Part shown: piece after piece, positions 11,255 to 22,710 of the stretch
Layout: each line of letters starts with the position of its first letter
Position numbering within the stretch: position 1 is the stretch's first letter
Origin: Gymnopilus junonius
Lineage: Eukaryota > Basidiomycota > Agaricomycetes > Agaricales > Galerinaceae
Assembly (NCBI GenBank): GCA_015501075.1
Contig: JADNYJ010000146.1
Span: 1 to 64,000, forward strand
Length of the DNA: 64,000 nt
Reading direction: 5' to 3'
Translations under genes and position numbers: made by a program
Notes under the pieces: model-generated
The model's database searches: none
What the model was told of the DNA's origin: nothing
The model's input: the letters and a program-made list of their open reading frames with translations, nothing else

Positions 11255-11440
11255 TCACCACCAATTCCGAATCTCGCCCTCAGACATCCAGACCGCCTCC
11301 TCCGATTCGCCACCCATACCGCCGGACCCAGTCGCACATAAGAAGATCGCGTTGAGGATGCCCCCACAGACGAGGAAGAAGGGGGATACGCCATGGACTG
11401 CGAAGTTGAGGAGTAATCGGGGCGCGAGAGCCAGCACCTA
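11255..11440 (-). CDS. Possible terminal exon of a membrane protein next to the MULE
   Basis: Minus-strand frame with a hydrophobic helix (NFAVHGVSPFFLVCGGILN) followed by a Gly/Glu-rich end and a stop at 11255, only about 30 bases from the transposon's target duplication. Upstream in the same frame are stops, with another hydrophobic piece (AAVVKLAVLTMLNI) near 11480. It could be the last exon of a gene whose remainder has merged into the repeat array. Family unknown. Confidence 0.2.
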
Positions 11441-11559
11441 CTACTATGAGCCTGGAATGTTCAACATCGTCAAAACGGCCAACTTCACCACCGCCGCCCA
11501 CTCAAACATTGACTACGCCCTCATATCGGCGTTGACAATGTTACTCGCATCCGTGCTAC

Positions 11560-14500
11560 TCCTACAATGCTAGTTTTGCAGGTGGCTTCCTCATCGCAAC
11601 CAGCACACTTACATCCAACCTCAATGCCACAAGCAGCAGCTGTCAACCGAGTTGAAGTGGGACAAAGACATGGCAGGGAAAGGGATGACAGTGACGTTGG
11701 CGGTGATGACGGGGATGACTTCATCGCGCTGTATGGTACCATGTTCACCACCGGTGCCGTTCATGCTCTTTATTCCACCACCAAAAGCTCTGTCAAGCTT
11801 ACATCAGCGGACTCTCCTCCTTCCGTCCAACATTCTCGCCCTCCTTCTCTCCTCCTTTCCCCCCCCCAGATATTCCGGAGACCCACCCGGACGGGCTGGG
11901 ATGATAAAGGCACTAGCGGTGATGATGGATACAACGTCATCGAGCAGTATCAGCTAGTGCTGCGGCTAGCTGTGCTGCTTCGTGTAAGGACTACTGCCAA
12001 TTCTCGTTCAGTGTCAATCGAACGTATCAAATCCTGTTGATATTACGTCGGCAGACACCTTCCCTCCCCTTCCATTGCCAACCTTGTCATCACTTTCGCA
12101 TCCTTATATCCGCCTATGTCAGACTATTGAAGACCGCCGTTATTCTTCCCGCCACCTCCATCACCTCTGTTCAAGCATATGCGACCACAATCGTTCTCCT
12201 CCGCGGAGCCGTCCTTCGCCCGATCACCCGTTTCTGAAGGAGGCCGAGATGGGGCTCCGAGCTCTAAGAACCGATTGTGGTTCTTTATCTGCTATCAAGG
12301 TCGGAAATATGAGGGCTAGGATGATAGATTGATGACCTTGAAAGACGGTGTACAACCCCTTGTGGTTCCTGTTCGGCATTCAATGCGTAGGTCTACTTAT
12401 ATCGTGATCAATTGTTGCTCCTGGGCCTAATACGCCTCTCAACAGATGAGTGCGCTGTAGAACGTGAATGATTTAAGCGTTAACATCAAAGCTACGCATC
12501 GCCTTGCCTGGCATCAACACCAACCATCACAAGAGCTCAAAACTACGCTCCAACCCCGCACAGCTTCCCCACCTACCATCTCTCTCACGTCGCTTCCCTC
12601 CACCCACCTTCATCCGACCCCCATTAACAATAATCCCGGTTCATCAGCTATGAAGGACATTGTTCTCATCATAGACGGCCCAACCATCCTCACGGCTACT
12701 GTCGCCCGGAGTGTTTTGAGCCGAGTCGAAAGGTTTTGACGCAATATACGTTCATTGGAGCTCCGCCGGTGCCTCTCACAAAGTCTGGATGGGATACCTG
12801 GTCGTCCAAGGTTCTTTATCGTCCTAGTGAGCGGATGGAGAGGGCAGATAGGGAAGGAAATCATGTCGAAGAGGGACAGGTACATAGAGAGAAGTGCGCC
12901 GCGGACGCGGACGACGGCTCTGAGTACTAGATGTCCCCATCGAGCTGCCGGGGCTTCCTGCTTCAGAGCTTCAGCATCCTTCCAGTTTGCTGCCCGAGCC
13001 CTTCTCAGCACCGTTCAGCTTACGTCAGCGGATTTCGCTGTCAGCTTTCCTCACTCAAGCCATGTCACTCCCTATGTCGCCTCCCTCTAGACCTGGCTCC
13101 ACTCTCGTCGCTGCTGCTGCTGCTGGTCCCGCCACCGCACACGATCCTCACAATATCATTCGTAATTCTAATGCCAATGCCTTGGAATCATCCCTCGAAT
13201 TACAACTTACAGGCTCGAGTTCAATTTCAAGGCTGGCAGTTGGTGCTCATGCCCTCGAGTCCCGTCTACCCCCATCCGGTTCATCGTCGACCTCGATGTT
13301 CACCACAACTCTGCCTCCTACTCAAGCTCACCAGTCAAGACGGACGTGACGTCGGAAGACGCAGAAGGAGTTAGTAATGGGTTACTGCTGTGTGTCATGG
13401 TGCTGCCAATAGTCAATAGCAATGGTGGTTCTGGGTTACGGGCGAGATGTAGGGCGCTGGAGGCGATCAAATATGCCCTACGGGGATGGAGCATATGTGA
13501 TGGCGTAAAACGCGTTAGCTAGGTATGACGTGCTTACCCCAATTGTGTTTACAATTTGTGCTTATTTTCGTATCTCTCATCCTTCCAGCCACTTGCAGTT
13601 CCGACCACTCTCTGCTTGGTCGTGAAGTTTCGATGGCGCCAGCGATGTCGTAATTTATTCATCTCATGTACTATCACATTGCGGTTCTCAAGCTCAAGGC
13701 ACACTCAGATGGCCAACATTCGCTCGCGTCATAGCCGCTTTCACTCTCAAGGAGTTGTTCTCACCTCACCTACACAACCATCATCATGCAATCACACCCA
13801 TCACTTGCAAAGTGCCGCAGTTTTCGAGAGCAGTTCAGCGTCAGCCTAAATTTCAACAAGATAGTCAACTTTAGCGAGGCTGGATCCCCTGCGAATGGCA
13901 TCATGCATGCCTGGGCTCAAAACTCCGAGGACGAAGGGGTTGGATCTAGTCACAAAGGAAGGAAGGAGAGGTAGAGATCAACGGGGAAGGAGATCAACTT
14001 GACGTGGGATCAGCGACAGAAGAGGTTTGGAGATGAGCACGAAGCTGGCGTTTCCGAGGAGCTGTGACCTCGCGCAGCACGCTCGCCATCTTCCAGAAAC
14101 AACGACCTTCCTCATCACTCGCTACAAATGCCACAGCACTTTTCTCTCTTCCTCCATCTTGTCAAATGTCAGCTGTAGCTTCACCCACAGCAGCTGCTGC
14201 GCCTACTCCACCAGACCAGCATGCGACGCCCACTAGCATCCTACCAGCGCCCGCTCCTTGGTCCAATTCCCGAGCACGGCATGCTGTCAACCAGATGCTC
14301 CACCTCTCCATCAGTCTTTCGAAGGTCGAGATGTGGTGCCACTCTCTCATAGCTGCCGCTGTCATTGCTACTATTGCAAATACAACCACTGCTCTTCCCC
14401 ATTACGAGTGATGGATCAAGACTTTGACGATGAAGATCACCTGTTCAGTCTTCTTGAGAAGGGTCGAGACTCGACTGCGAACTTCAGAGCTAGAATTCGG

Positions 14501-16920
14501 TGTTCAATGACATCTCGCCATAGTCTTAACCTCCCCACAACCGCTTCTTTCGCCAATTCTCGACCACCTTAATGGTAGTCTGTCGGATTCCCTGAAGCTT
14601 ACGTCAGCGTGTTCACATCTCTCAAGCCAAGCCTCTCTCTCCTCTCGTCCACACCCACCTCTCTTAGGCTGACGACACCCGGAGTCTCTCTCTCTCCACG
14701 GCATCTCTTGCTGCTGTGGTCGCACCTCCTGCTGCGCGTACCAGTGCGCCGAACTGTAGTGCCACCGTATCTGAAAATATGGGGCGATTTGATAGCTGGG
14801 ATCGTAGAAGAGATGAGTGGGCTTGGAAGGAAGGAGACGGAGACGAATATTTCAGGTAAGTGTTACGGGACATTTCATTATTGCCTTTTCTTTGCGTTTC
14901 TCTTTCTCGAGCACGCTACTTACATCACTTTTACTCGCCAGGTGCAATACTTCTCATTCAACGAGTATTTGGTTACTTTAGGGCCTTTATTGACGGTACG
15001 TGCGCCTTTACTGCTCGTTCTACCTGGCTCTAATGTTTCAGCAGTTCCGAAGAAGATCAGCCCTTATGTCCATCACCTCAACCTGTAGACGCGACATCTT
15101 TCGCTCAATTTGAGATGACCGTATTTTCGGAGATGAAGCGTTGAGGAGAAGGATGAGAGCTACGACGCGAAGTGGGGATGAAGGATATGGATTGCTGGGA
15201 AGAGCGTCATCAAGATGTGGCGTCACTATACCCAGCCTTACTCAAATTGCTTGCGAGCACCACCCTCCTTGGTCCAATTCTCGACCTTCAGCTCTTCATA
15301 TTGGCATTACGTCAGCATGTTCTTCTTTCCCCCCTCGTCCTCATTCCTCTCCATATCTTGAGGCACATGCGAATACGACCACTACCACAACTGCAACCTC
15401 GACCTCGACTACCAGCACCATGGTTCCCATGATTACAGTGTCACGCCGCCGGGATTACTTTGTCGAAGGATAGAACTCAGCTGCATTCCGTTGCTCAAGA
15501 GGGGTCGGTCGGAGCACGGAAGAGGTCTGATGGGAATGTGGAAACCAGTATTTGGCGTTCCAGCGTTCAGGTCCTTCCTCGATTCTCCATCTCCAGCACG
15601 ACCTACGTAGTCGGAGTCAGTGGAAGGAAAGGAGCGGTTGATAGGAAGGATGGTAATTTGAAGAGAGAAAGGCTACGATGAGTGGATGGATGTGAATAGG
15701 GATGAGGACAACGCCTCTGACTACGAGATGGTACCACAGAGCTATGGTGCCACGCCCACCGTCGGTACTGCTACCACCACCTCCCCTTTGGTCAATGGCG
15801 CGCTTATGCTACCCACGTCTTCCGCCTCTGAGACGTTTTAATTTGAGGCAGCCGCAGTACCCTCGTCTTCGCCTACCTCTAACATGCTCAGGCTGTCGAA
15901 ACGTGGCGCAGATGTTTCCGCCCTTACTGCTTCTGCTCGTGCTCATTCAGATACAAATGCGACCACCACCTCCGTTGTTCTTTCTATTCCACTATACATA
16001 TCCACGAAATATAAACACTTTTTGAAGCAGTTGATCAAACGATTCCTAGGACCTGAGGAACTCGAGAGGGATTTCCGATGTTGGATTGTGCTAGACAGTA
16101 GCGTTCATTATTCAACACAGTCGACGGGGTTCCAGTCTGAACTCGAGCTCTCTCGGCTTCTGGCGACATGGCTCGTTATCATGTTCAAGATGATCGGCCT
16201 CCGCCAGTGGCGTAGCTACAGCTGCAAGGGGTCAGACGGTCGCGGGTGTCCCTGATGATGGATTGCCGCTCTGTGTCGTGGGTGCTGCCAATGATGCCGT
16301 GCGGTGGGCATTGGTGAATTCTCGACCACAAGTACGCTCACTGGGCACGCTTATGTCAGCATGCACATCTTCCTCACTCGACTGCGTGCCAAGCCGCCTC
16401 TCCTTGATGTCCATCCATCTCAGTCTACCTATTGAGAGGCGGTGCGTATTTCGTATTTCGCTGCCGCTGCTCGTGCGACTGCGACCACCACCACTACCGT
16501 TGTTCTCCCCGTTATGTTCCAGCAACACGGCCTGTACATGACTGTGAGGAGAGAGGTGATCAGGCGATTCCAAGGACCTGAAGAGTGTAGAGAGAGAGTT
16601 CCGATTGTACATTGCGGACGATGGGGCCCCGGTCCCAACTCGAGCACTCTCAGCTTCTGGCTACGTGGCTGGTTATCATGCTCGAGATCGACCTCAGCTA
16701 GTGGTGTAGCTGTACCTCGAGATGCAATGCGACCCCAGAGAATCGTGGGAGTCCCTGATGATCGATGATGGGTTACCGTCCCGTGTCGTGGGTGCTGTCA
16801 ATGATGCTGAGCGGTAGGGTGGTTGGAGATCGGAGGTCGAAGGTTGAAGATCGGAGGTCGGAGGCACACAGCACATCCGCTACTTCGACGTGAGCAAGTG
16901 GTAGGAAAGCAAGTGATATT
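11560..16920 (+). repeat. Array 1: tandem, highly diverged repeats; inverted copy of array 2
   Basis: About 5.4 kb made of degenerate units. Recurring blocks include AATTCTCGACCAC followed 30-60 bases later by GCTTACGTCAGC (seen at 11795, 13016, 14594, 15305 and 16347 with variants). Others are GTGTCGTGGGTGCTG, as in 16278-16300 and near 16780, and a block GATCA-x-GATTC-C-AGGACCTGA at about 16035 and 16560. Spacing is irregular, roughly 250-1000 bases. The whole block aligns colinearly, in reverse complement, with 51165-54560. For example 13370-13580 matches the complement of about 53815-54030 closely, and 11640-11770 matches that of 54330-54480. Short acidic coding-like traces (DVGGDDGDD) suggest a gene-derived origin, now decayed. 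Open frames inside are not believable genes. Confidence 0.75.
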
Positions 16921-16924
16921 CGGA

Positions 16925-17600
16925 GCATGGTCTAGGAATTGAGAATACCGATACCTCGACGCCCTTGGTTAGTACGGTGTATGTGTCATTGTAGGCTGGC
17001 GTTGAATTTTTGGTTCTTGTACTATTGTCTCTTTCTTTTTCTGGGCTGCCGACTGCTTCCCATTCTACCGTGGACGATTATTTTCTACGGTGTTTTTTAT
17101 GTTATCGTTTGAATCAAAAACTTCTCTTCAGTAATGAAAATTCGACTTCCTTTGTTTTGGGGAGTCAAGTCAGAGACGGCTCGCCGAACTCACCTTTCCT
17201 TCGTCGTAAGTATTATCATCCTTCATCCTGGAATGTAGAGTTACATTTTAGAGCCATTGACCTGTTGCGTACTAGGACAGCCGTCCTTAATTTTATGTGC
17301 TGGATAGTTGCCTCCAATTTCAGAAGTTGATTGCTCCAATGTATGATATTCCGAATTTGAACTTCGACCTATCTACCTACATCCATCAGCGTTACAGGTT
17401 CGCCTCTCACTGTAATGGTCTATTCTCAATAAGAGTACACCCCTTCCCGCATAGGACTCGACTTGCATGAGGTTGTTTTCTATTCGATCAGCATACCAGT
17501 ACACCGAAACAGAACCATGGAAAACAGAATACTTATTTTACACACAAACCGCAATCATCTATCGACCACAACAAATCAAACCCAACCCGCCCAAAAACGA
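16925..17600. other. Spacer between array 1 and the LRR gene
   Basis: AT-richer than the array. A plus-strand open frame at 17010-17330 has no recognisable domain. It forms the 3' flank of the minus-strand LRR gene. Confidence 0.4.
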
Positions 17601-19124
17601 TCACCTGCCAAAGCTACAGTGACCCAAGCAAACCCTACACGCCTTCAAGAACTGCAAGCGGTACCCTTTTTTCAAGTTTAGCCCTTTCATTTTCGCCAGC
17701 AAATGCCTTCGTACATCGAGAGGAGGGATCGGGACCATCAGATTCAAGAATGCGATATGTGAACGAGTTCTAGCCGAATAAGAAGATCCTATTTCATTCC
17801 TATTCCGAGAACGAACCATATTGAAAATGATGTCAGGACCTCGGAGCATTGCGAGCGAGAAGGAGTCAAGCCGAGGTAGCAGGTCACCGTTCGCGATCTG
17901 CGTGAGGATGGGTAAGGGGACACGGATTCCCGGTGGGAGACAGAGTGATTTGAGCTTGGGAACGGCTCGTAAGAGCGATTCTAGCTGGGTGTAATCAGGT
18001 AGAGGAAGACTTGAACTCGACCCGCCATGGACGCGAGCGCATAAAGCGGGAGAGATGGAAAGATCCATGAGGAGGAGCTGTTCGAGGGTGTTCGACAAGG
18101 GAGTAATGGAAACCCAGTGGGTATAAGAGGGAAGTGCGGCGTCCCACTCGAACGGGTGTTGCTGGTCTGACCATTCGACCCAGAGGGATGTAAGGACGGG
18201 AAGGTGGATTGGAAGAAGGAAGGTGGGAAAGTGGTTTGTGTTGATAAGACGTAGGTGTAGTGAGGCGAGTAAGCGCATTTGGATTGGTTGGATCTGGATC
18301 TGCTGTTGACGCTGTTGACTAGGAGGAGGAGGAGGATGTTGGACATGATAGGGACTTGGATGTTGTTCAGGCTGATGAGCAGATCCAGTTATGCAGAAAA
18401 AACCCCTTACTAGAGTATCGCGCGACTGATGGATCATAGTCATGAACTGATCAAGGGATATACTCACTGCACCCAAATCGATGTTCATCACCGGCTGCAA
18501 GGGTAAAATGGCAGATAGAGGAGGAAATGTGTTCATGGCATTAGAGCCTGGGGATCCACGCGTGAATGTTAAGCGGGAACGGAGACCAAAAGTGGGATCA
18601 GTGGGCTGACCATTGACACGGACGAACGTAATATTGAGATCAGCCAATGCTAGCAGGGAAGGTTCAGGTAAGTTCTCGAGTAATTGAGAGTGCGTCGTAG
18701 CAGGAAGTAAGCAGTCGAGGTAATGGAGACGGTCGATGTTGGGAAGGATGATCTCATTCACGATGTCAATCATACCCCTCCCATAGATGAGATCCTCCAT
18801 TCGAGGATTGGTAATGTTCCTTAGACTCCGATCAACATTGAAGACAAAGCGAAATGATAGCTGATCGCACGAGGTCTGCTGAAGAATGGATCGAAGTGCG
18901 CAGGCTTCTTCATCAGGGTTGTCGACGGCTTGAGGAAGGAAAATGAAGGAGGATATCCCAGAGACGCTATCAGTTTGAGGATGCGTAGAGAGATGAGAGC
19001 GTAGGGCATCTCGTGATAGCGGAAAAGTGATGGAGTGTTGATTTTCCCTTGATTTACAGGACCCAGGATTGAAGATGTCAACTTGACGAAGCGGGCGCAT
19101 CTGGTTAACACAAGGAGCCGACAT
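17601..19124 (-). CDS. Leucine-rich F-box-associated-type protein, 507 aa
   Basis: A single uninterrupted frame of 507 residues. The central and C-terminal parts show the loose leucine-rich pattern of the large basidiomycete F-box/LRR family: LASLHLRLINTNHFPTFLLP, LTSLWVEWSDQ, LEQLLLMDLSISP, LKSLCLPPGIRVPL, LDSFSLAML. A Pro/Gln-rich insert (HPPPPPSQQRQQQIQIQP) lies near residues 265-285. No clear F-box is visible at the N-terminus, so either an upstream exon is missing or this is an F-box-less member. The start is the first ATG of the frame. Such proteins usually act as substrate receptors of SCF ubiquitin ligases; for this one that is inference. Confidence 0.6.
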   Translation of the reverse strand: MSAPCVNQMRPLRQVDIFNPGSCKSRENQHSITFPLSRDALRSHLSTHPQTDSVSGISSFIFLPQAVDNPDEEACALRSILQQTSCDQLSFRFVFNVDRSLRNITNPRMEDLIYGRGMIDIVNEIILPNIDRLHYLDCLLPATTHSQLLENLPEPSLLALADLNITFVRVNGQPTDPTFGLRSRLTFTRGSPGSNAMNTFPPLSAILPLQPVMNIDLGAVSISLDQFMTMIHQSRDTLVRGFFCITGSAHQPEQHPSPYHVQHPPPPPSQQRQQQIQIQPIQMRLLASLHLRLINTNHFPTFLLPIHLPVLTSLWVEWSDQQHPFEWDAALPSYTHWVSITPLSNTLEQLLLMDLSISPALCARVHGGSSSSLPLPDYTQLESLLRAVPKLKSLCLPPGIRVPLPILTQIANGDLLPRLDSFSLAMLRGPDIIFNMVRSRNRNEIGSSYSARTRSHIAFLNLMVPIPPLDVRRHLLAKMKGLNLKKGYRLQFLKACRVCLGHCSFGR

Positions 19125-19129
19125 TCTAC

Positions 19130-21305
19130 GTCAAGAAAACATGAACATTGATTAGTTACTGAGGAAGCTTTAGTGGAACGTTAATGTACTTGTCGTGATG
19201 AATATCGACTTGGAAGAACGGAAAGTGGAACAAGAAAGTGGGTGGAATTGTAAATCATCACTGTTATATGTGTCAATTTTTATTTACGTCGAAACCCTGG
19301 ATGACTGATTCGACCAGTCGCCCAATAAAATGGAAAAATCGTTTCAACACCACGTTTAAGAGCATCTTTTATGTTCTTCGCCATATTCCGAACCGAAATT
19401 GTGGCCTGTGGCAACGAGTGGTATGATAAGTTGGCCTCGATGCCTATATTGTCACCTCATTAGATTAAATCCAGAGGGTCGTCTCGCTTTGGAACCCTCA
19501 ATGACCTGTAATCCGGCTTGGTAAAAATTATGAAGGCCGACGCAATGGCTGTCATGATATTTTTGGCGGACCCGAAGCCCAAATGGGTACGCTCTGTCTT
19601 CTCTTCTGCAGCTGATCAAGGCGTGGTCCAAGGCTGTTCAAGGGTGCGCAGCATGTTTTGGAGTATGTGGGAACTTGTTCGGCTGGTGAGTTTGGGTATG
19701 ATAGGGAGCGAGCGCTCAAAAGATTTGAAGGGTAAGGAAAGTCGACTTACAGAGATTGCATGAGTTCACAGAATGTAGAGAGGCCGAGACACATTGAGAA
19801 GAGGCGGGCAGTCTTCAGACATATCGAAGGTCGGGTAAGGCCATCTTCCGTATCACCGTGCCTGTTAAATGCGCTGTCAATGATAGAACGTAAAGCGTCA
19901 AATTTTCGATAACGGCATGACATGTTGTTCTAGGCTATTCAAAATTCCGTTGCGGTTGTATGCCGCGCCCCTTTAGTACATCAAAAGAAGGAACATAATC
20001 AGCTTTGTCCACAGGAGAAGGCAAATTGCATGCTCACCATATACATAGGATATCGAAAGCTGATGCCTTCATCACAAGCCATCTTGATTGACGGATCCAC
20101 GTCAAGCCGTATGCGGAACAAAGAAGAAGGATCCGACCCTGAGCGAAGCATGCATTTTAGTCAAACCAAAGAGAAGAGAAAACACCGAATGAAGATGATT
20201 GGTGATACAGGAGTCAAAGTTCAGGATCTAGAGCAAATAAAGGTCATAAACCATCCCGATAGCGATGATAAGCTAATTCGTAGACATGCCATTCCTGGAT
20301 GGAATGTAGGCTAGATCTAGAGAGACGGGCTTTCAATAATAGAGCAGAATTGAAGGTATTGCCATAGAAAACCCCGAAGTCCAGTCCTGATCAACATGTC
20401 GGAGTACCAATTAACTTGAAAGTCCCGATTCTCTTGCATGTAATGAGATTCCCAATCATACCGTCTCTATTCCAATGAAGAGGGGACATAAAGCAGATGA
20501 TCAGAGAATGAATCGCCTTCAAATTGGGTCTAATCAACTAATTGAAAGATAGCTGGAATCGTCTCGTAAACAGTTATTAGCCCAAGCTCGACTAAGGAAA
20601 AGGCAGTGAGATGCTAGAATGGACACAGAGATGATGATGAAGAAAAGAATACAGGGGATAATTTCAGTTCTTCGCAGGAAGACATGCGCTTGGGTTGTTG
20701 ATAGCTTCGAGATGACTGGAAATCTGCAAGGAAGAGGCTCAGGAGATGGGAAGAAAACGGATTGACTGGTACCGATGATGCCGAAGAGGCCAAAGCTGCA
20801 AGCAAATAAACGTCAATAATTCCGAAAATCTTTCTTCTTCCTGTTCACAGTCAGCCGTCAGCAAGCATGGCATACCCTTCTGACCTCTCTAGACTGAATT
20901 CGCTGTAGGATGTCGCTCAAGCGATATCTTTTGACCAACATTCCGTGTATCGTCAACGAGGATATGTAGATCAGGAGTATCTGCTCCAGTCATGATAAGT
21001 TGTCCAAGTCAAGATGCGCAGCCTGTAGATGGAAATCGTCAGGTGTGCACGTGACAAATGCGTACGCGCTTAGGGGCTTTTTCTATCCAAATTAAGGTCA
21101 GACAAGTCAACATGCGTACCATATGCTCACTCAACGGCCCCAGTAGATTTATTTATTCCAAAAATAGTTAAGACAAGACGAATGTCAGAGAATAAACTCG
21201 TTATGAAGCTAGTCGCAAAGCAAGATAGGTTTAACAGCAATCCTAAACAAATAAGCAGCAACGACAAGGAGAACAATCAAACTGTGCATAGAGTTCGAAG
21301 TTCAG
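19130..21305. other. Intergenic, no gene recognised
   Basis: About 2.2 kb without a convincing frame on either strand. Several short frames (such as 20030-20314 plus and 20614-20805 minus) lack domain signals and consistent splice sites. Confidence 0.45.
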
Positions 21306-21309
21306 CTCG

Positions 21310-22136
21310 TCAAGCTGCATCAATACAGCACCTGGAATTAACGTACCAAGCACCTATCACGATGAATATGGTTTTCCAGGTCGACCTTCGTTTCTTTCCT
21401 TTTGGTTCCTTTGGTTCATTCATCCTTGCTCTGATAAACTCCTCGTATTCGCGTGCATACTGATCATAGTAGCATGATGGCAAAGGAGTTGGTATCACAG
21501 GTGCGTTGGGATACACCGGGTCTACAACCGAGTATGGCGGCACTGGAGGAATGATTCATATGCATTACGTTGTGAAGAATTCAGCTCTGACTCGTGTAAC
21601 ATGGCAACGCAACTTACAGCTCTCCTCTATCTGAGTGGCGGAGACTTTTAACTCGCTCGACGCCTTTTTGTGCTTCAAGATTCTTAGCATGGGTATTGTA
21701 GGGGAAAGAGTGAGCCGACTGCGCATTTGGACCGGTGGTCTTTGAATTAGATGTCTCAGATAAGTATTGTATATGACGAAACGGGGAGTCTAATTTAAAT
21801 TAGTTATCAATTCCAGTGGACCTATAGGATCATTTTAAGTGCTATACCGTTAGTATATCATTAGGAACGACCTTTCACATACCTTCGAGGGCATGTTCAA
21901 GTAGAGATTTTGATCAGCAATCTGATCGAAGGTGGAGACATCCGTAAGTAGGCCAGTGCCGAAGTTCTCCGGTGGGACGCCTTTGGTAAATATGTAACGC
22001 CAACTCCTCTCCATTGCCTGATCGGCCGTCTCTGAATAACTGAAATACGGCTCACCTCAACGTAGTCATTGCACTTGGAAACTCGCATTCGGGGCCTCAA
22101 TCCTTTCATTCCTAAGTTCTTCTTAGAGCTTCTCAT
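21310..22136 (-). CDS. Unidentified protein with a basic region and C-terminal TM helix, multi-exon
   Basis: Exons join in frame on the minus strand. The first starts at 22136 and runs through RMRVSKCNDYVE to a GTGAGC donor. After a very short intron comes AMERSWRYIFTKGVPPENFG and DVSTFDQIADQNLYLNMPSK, ending at GTATGTG near 21884. A third exon starts TPRFVIYNTYLRHL near 21792 and ends at GTAAGT near 21617. The last carries PYSVVDPVYPNAPVIPTPLP, a charged linker EPKEPKGKKRRSTWK and the hydrophobic TIFIVIGAWYV before a stop at 21310. The first intron is only about 38 bases. The pattern (soluble region, Pro-rich stretch, basic stop-transfer-like segment, one membrane helix) suggests a tail-anchored protein; the family is unknown. 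Confidence 0.5.
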
Positions 22137-22139
22137 CCA

Positions 22140-22705
22140 ATTCTTATCCTGTTTCGAGTCCTTGGTTTTCCCTAGGTCTTCCTCTTTTCATTTGCTACAT
22201 AACTCCCGACTTTTTGGCCTTTCTTTGTGCCAGTGAATATTCGATTTTTACGTTTCATTACGCAGTCGATGCATCAACCGACCATGCGAAAATGTCATGA
22301 TTCTGTTCAATTCGCTTCCCGAATCCCCACAAAATCAACTTACATGGGGTCTGGCTGCTACCCCAGGTGTTGAATCGGGGTGAGATGTGTAATTAACGCG
22401 GACGCTCCTCCTTCACGTGTGGGACCCTCGACTTTCTACACCTGGCGTGATTGATTTCGCCCAGCATCAAGCCACATAACATCCGTTCTGTTCCATTGCA
22501 TTCAAACCCATTTACAAGGTATCGATCGACATCCTGGTTGTCACTATAAACTTTATTTTCGGGGGCCACGTCGTTTGTGTGTCATCTGTACGACTTCCTG
22601 ATGATCAGCATTGATACTGAACAGTCTTGATACAGAAAGATCTATATAACGTAGCTAGCGCATGGGGTGCACCAAGCCCATCAATTGAATCCCACCCGTA
22701 CATAC
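22140..22705. promoter_or_regulatory. Divergent upstream region of the TM-protein and P450 genes
   Basis: The flanking genes are transcribed away from each other, so this roughly 570-base stretch should hold both promoters. A TATAAACTT sequence lies at about 22546, some 165 bases before the P450 start. No other motif stands out. Confidence 0.35.
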
Positions 22706-22710
22706 TCGAA

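Noticed and set aside
11560..16920. Several open frames of 100-170 codons in array 1
   Set aside because: They overlap on both strands, follow repeat composition, change frame between repeat copies and show no domain.
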